Shown piece after piece: positions 63,585 through 64,000 of a DNA stretch of 64,000 bases; position 1 is the stretch's first letter; each line of letters opens with the position of its first letter. A program made the translations under genes and the position numbers. The stretch comes from Candidatus Sulfotelmatobacter sp. (GTDB taxonomy: Bacteria; Vulcanimicrobiota; Vulcanimicrobiia; Vulcanimicrobiales; Vulcanimicrobiaceae), in NCBI GenBank assembly GCA_035504415.1, contig DATJRY010000021.1, positions 124,001 through 188,000 of the forward strand. Direction: 5' to 3'. Below the pieces are notes generated by a model. That model saw only the letters and a list, made by a program, of their open reading frames with translations, was not told the origin of the DNA and searched no databases.

Positions 63585-63830
63585 CTATCCGGCTTGTCGG
63601 GCCTCGCTGCGTAAGGTTCGCAGCGAATCGGCGTACGCGCCGAACCACAAATCGAGCAGCTCCGCGTCGGAGGCCTGGCGCATCCGCGGATCGCCGGCGG
63701 CCGCGGTACGCAGCACGCCGAGAATACGCCGGTTGCTCAAACGACCGAACTTATACCGAAGGGTGCGCCGAGCCACCTCGCGCGCGTCCTCTCGGAGCAC
63801 CTGATCGAACCCATTGACGGAGAAATCCAT
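63585..63830 (-). CDS. Small hypothetical protein, 81 aa
   Basis: Unrecognised soluble protein with mostly helical character (GFDQVLREDAREVARRTL, NRRILGVLRTAAAGDPRM, DAELLDLWFGAYADSLRTL). ATG 63828-63830 has an excellent ribosome site, GGAAGGAGG, 6 bases upstream. It lies 34 bp upstream of the nitronate monooxygenase-like gene on the same strand. Confidence 0.65.
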   Translation of the reverse strand: MDFSVNGFDQVLREDAREVARRTLRYKFGRLSNRRILGVLRTAAAGDPRMRQASDAELLDLWFGAYADSLRTLRSEARQAG

Positions 63831-64000
63831 CGCGGGCCTCCTTCCGCGACCGTATCGTGTCGCCACCCGCGCGACGATACGTCATTGAATACCCTTTCTT
63901 CCGCAAAGGCAGCCTGGTTCCCGCAGCGGGGCCGTTCAGCTTCGGCCAAACCGGCGGTTGCGGAGCGTCCATACAGCCGAACGAGCGGTCACTTGTACGA

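Overview
The window is very GC-rich (roughly two thirds G+C by eye), densely coded bacterial chromosome. Many neighbouring genes overlap by 1-4 bases (ATGA, GTGA, TGATG), and GTG and TTG starts are common. The mix suggests a Candidatus Eremiobacterota (WPS-2)-like or similarly deep-branching high-GC phylum. It includes a homodimeric-type AceE, a cyanobacteria-like Ycf45/R3H ATPase, a BTAD-type regulator, a TreS-TreZ-TreY trehalose set and many Pro-Thr linker lipoproteins. That placement is an inference with low confidence; no rRNA or tRNA lies in the window.

Layout. 1-2343: an ABC-2 exporter pair (permease cut by the window edge), a 20-residue Lys-rich mini-protein, an SRPBCC protein. 2340-9193: an exported S9 peptidase, a small unknown protein, two base-excision glycosylases (nth, mutY) around a DUF4397 lipoprotein, and a MocR regulator. 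9204-13689: a CCAATC/GATTGG repeat array and the aceE-aceF pyruvate dehydrogenase operon. 13731-14497: two small membrane genes of visibly lower GC. 14786-22418: an exported phosphoesterase, a Ser/Thr dehydratase, two MFS carriers, a class IV aminotransferase, a second MocR regulator and a small Met/His-rich exported protein. 22567-31613: a sugar-type MFS carrier followed by treS-treZ-treY.

31690-47903 is the most distinctive stretch. The lipoate block (lpd, lipB, a coiled-coil gene, lipA), an MFS carrier and a rhodanese-like gene sit between two copies of one secreted-protein module. The left copy is a DsrE-like exported protein, a Pro-Thr-linker lipoprotein and one large lipoprotein. The right copy is a DsrE-like paralogue facing a four-gene lipoprotein operon, plus a truncated relative. 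Five of these products share a C-terminal Ig-like domain with two cysteines; four of the five end in a basic His/Arg tail. I know of no described function for this set.

48066-63830: gdhA, ychF, a bifunctional nuclease, mtnP, a membrane protein, holB-tmk, a chemoreceptor, a BTAD regulator, the Ycf45/R3H ATPase, a MaoC hydratase, a nitronate monooxygenase-like enzyme and a short unknown gene.

How the genes fit together. AceE, AceF and Lpd form the pyruvate dehydrogenase complex, and LipB and LipA make its lipoyl cofactor; these genes are split over two loci. TreY and TreZ make trehalose from glycogen-type glucans, and TreS interconverts it with maltose. Several proteins lack the residue that defines their family's chemistry: LipB (Lys to Ala), the second MocR (PLP Lys to Ile), the TreS maltokinase half (both catalytic Asp), the rhodanese (Cys to Asp) and the BTAD regulator's P-loop. 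Each was checked at codon level.
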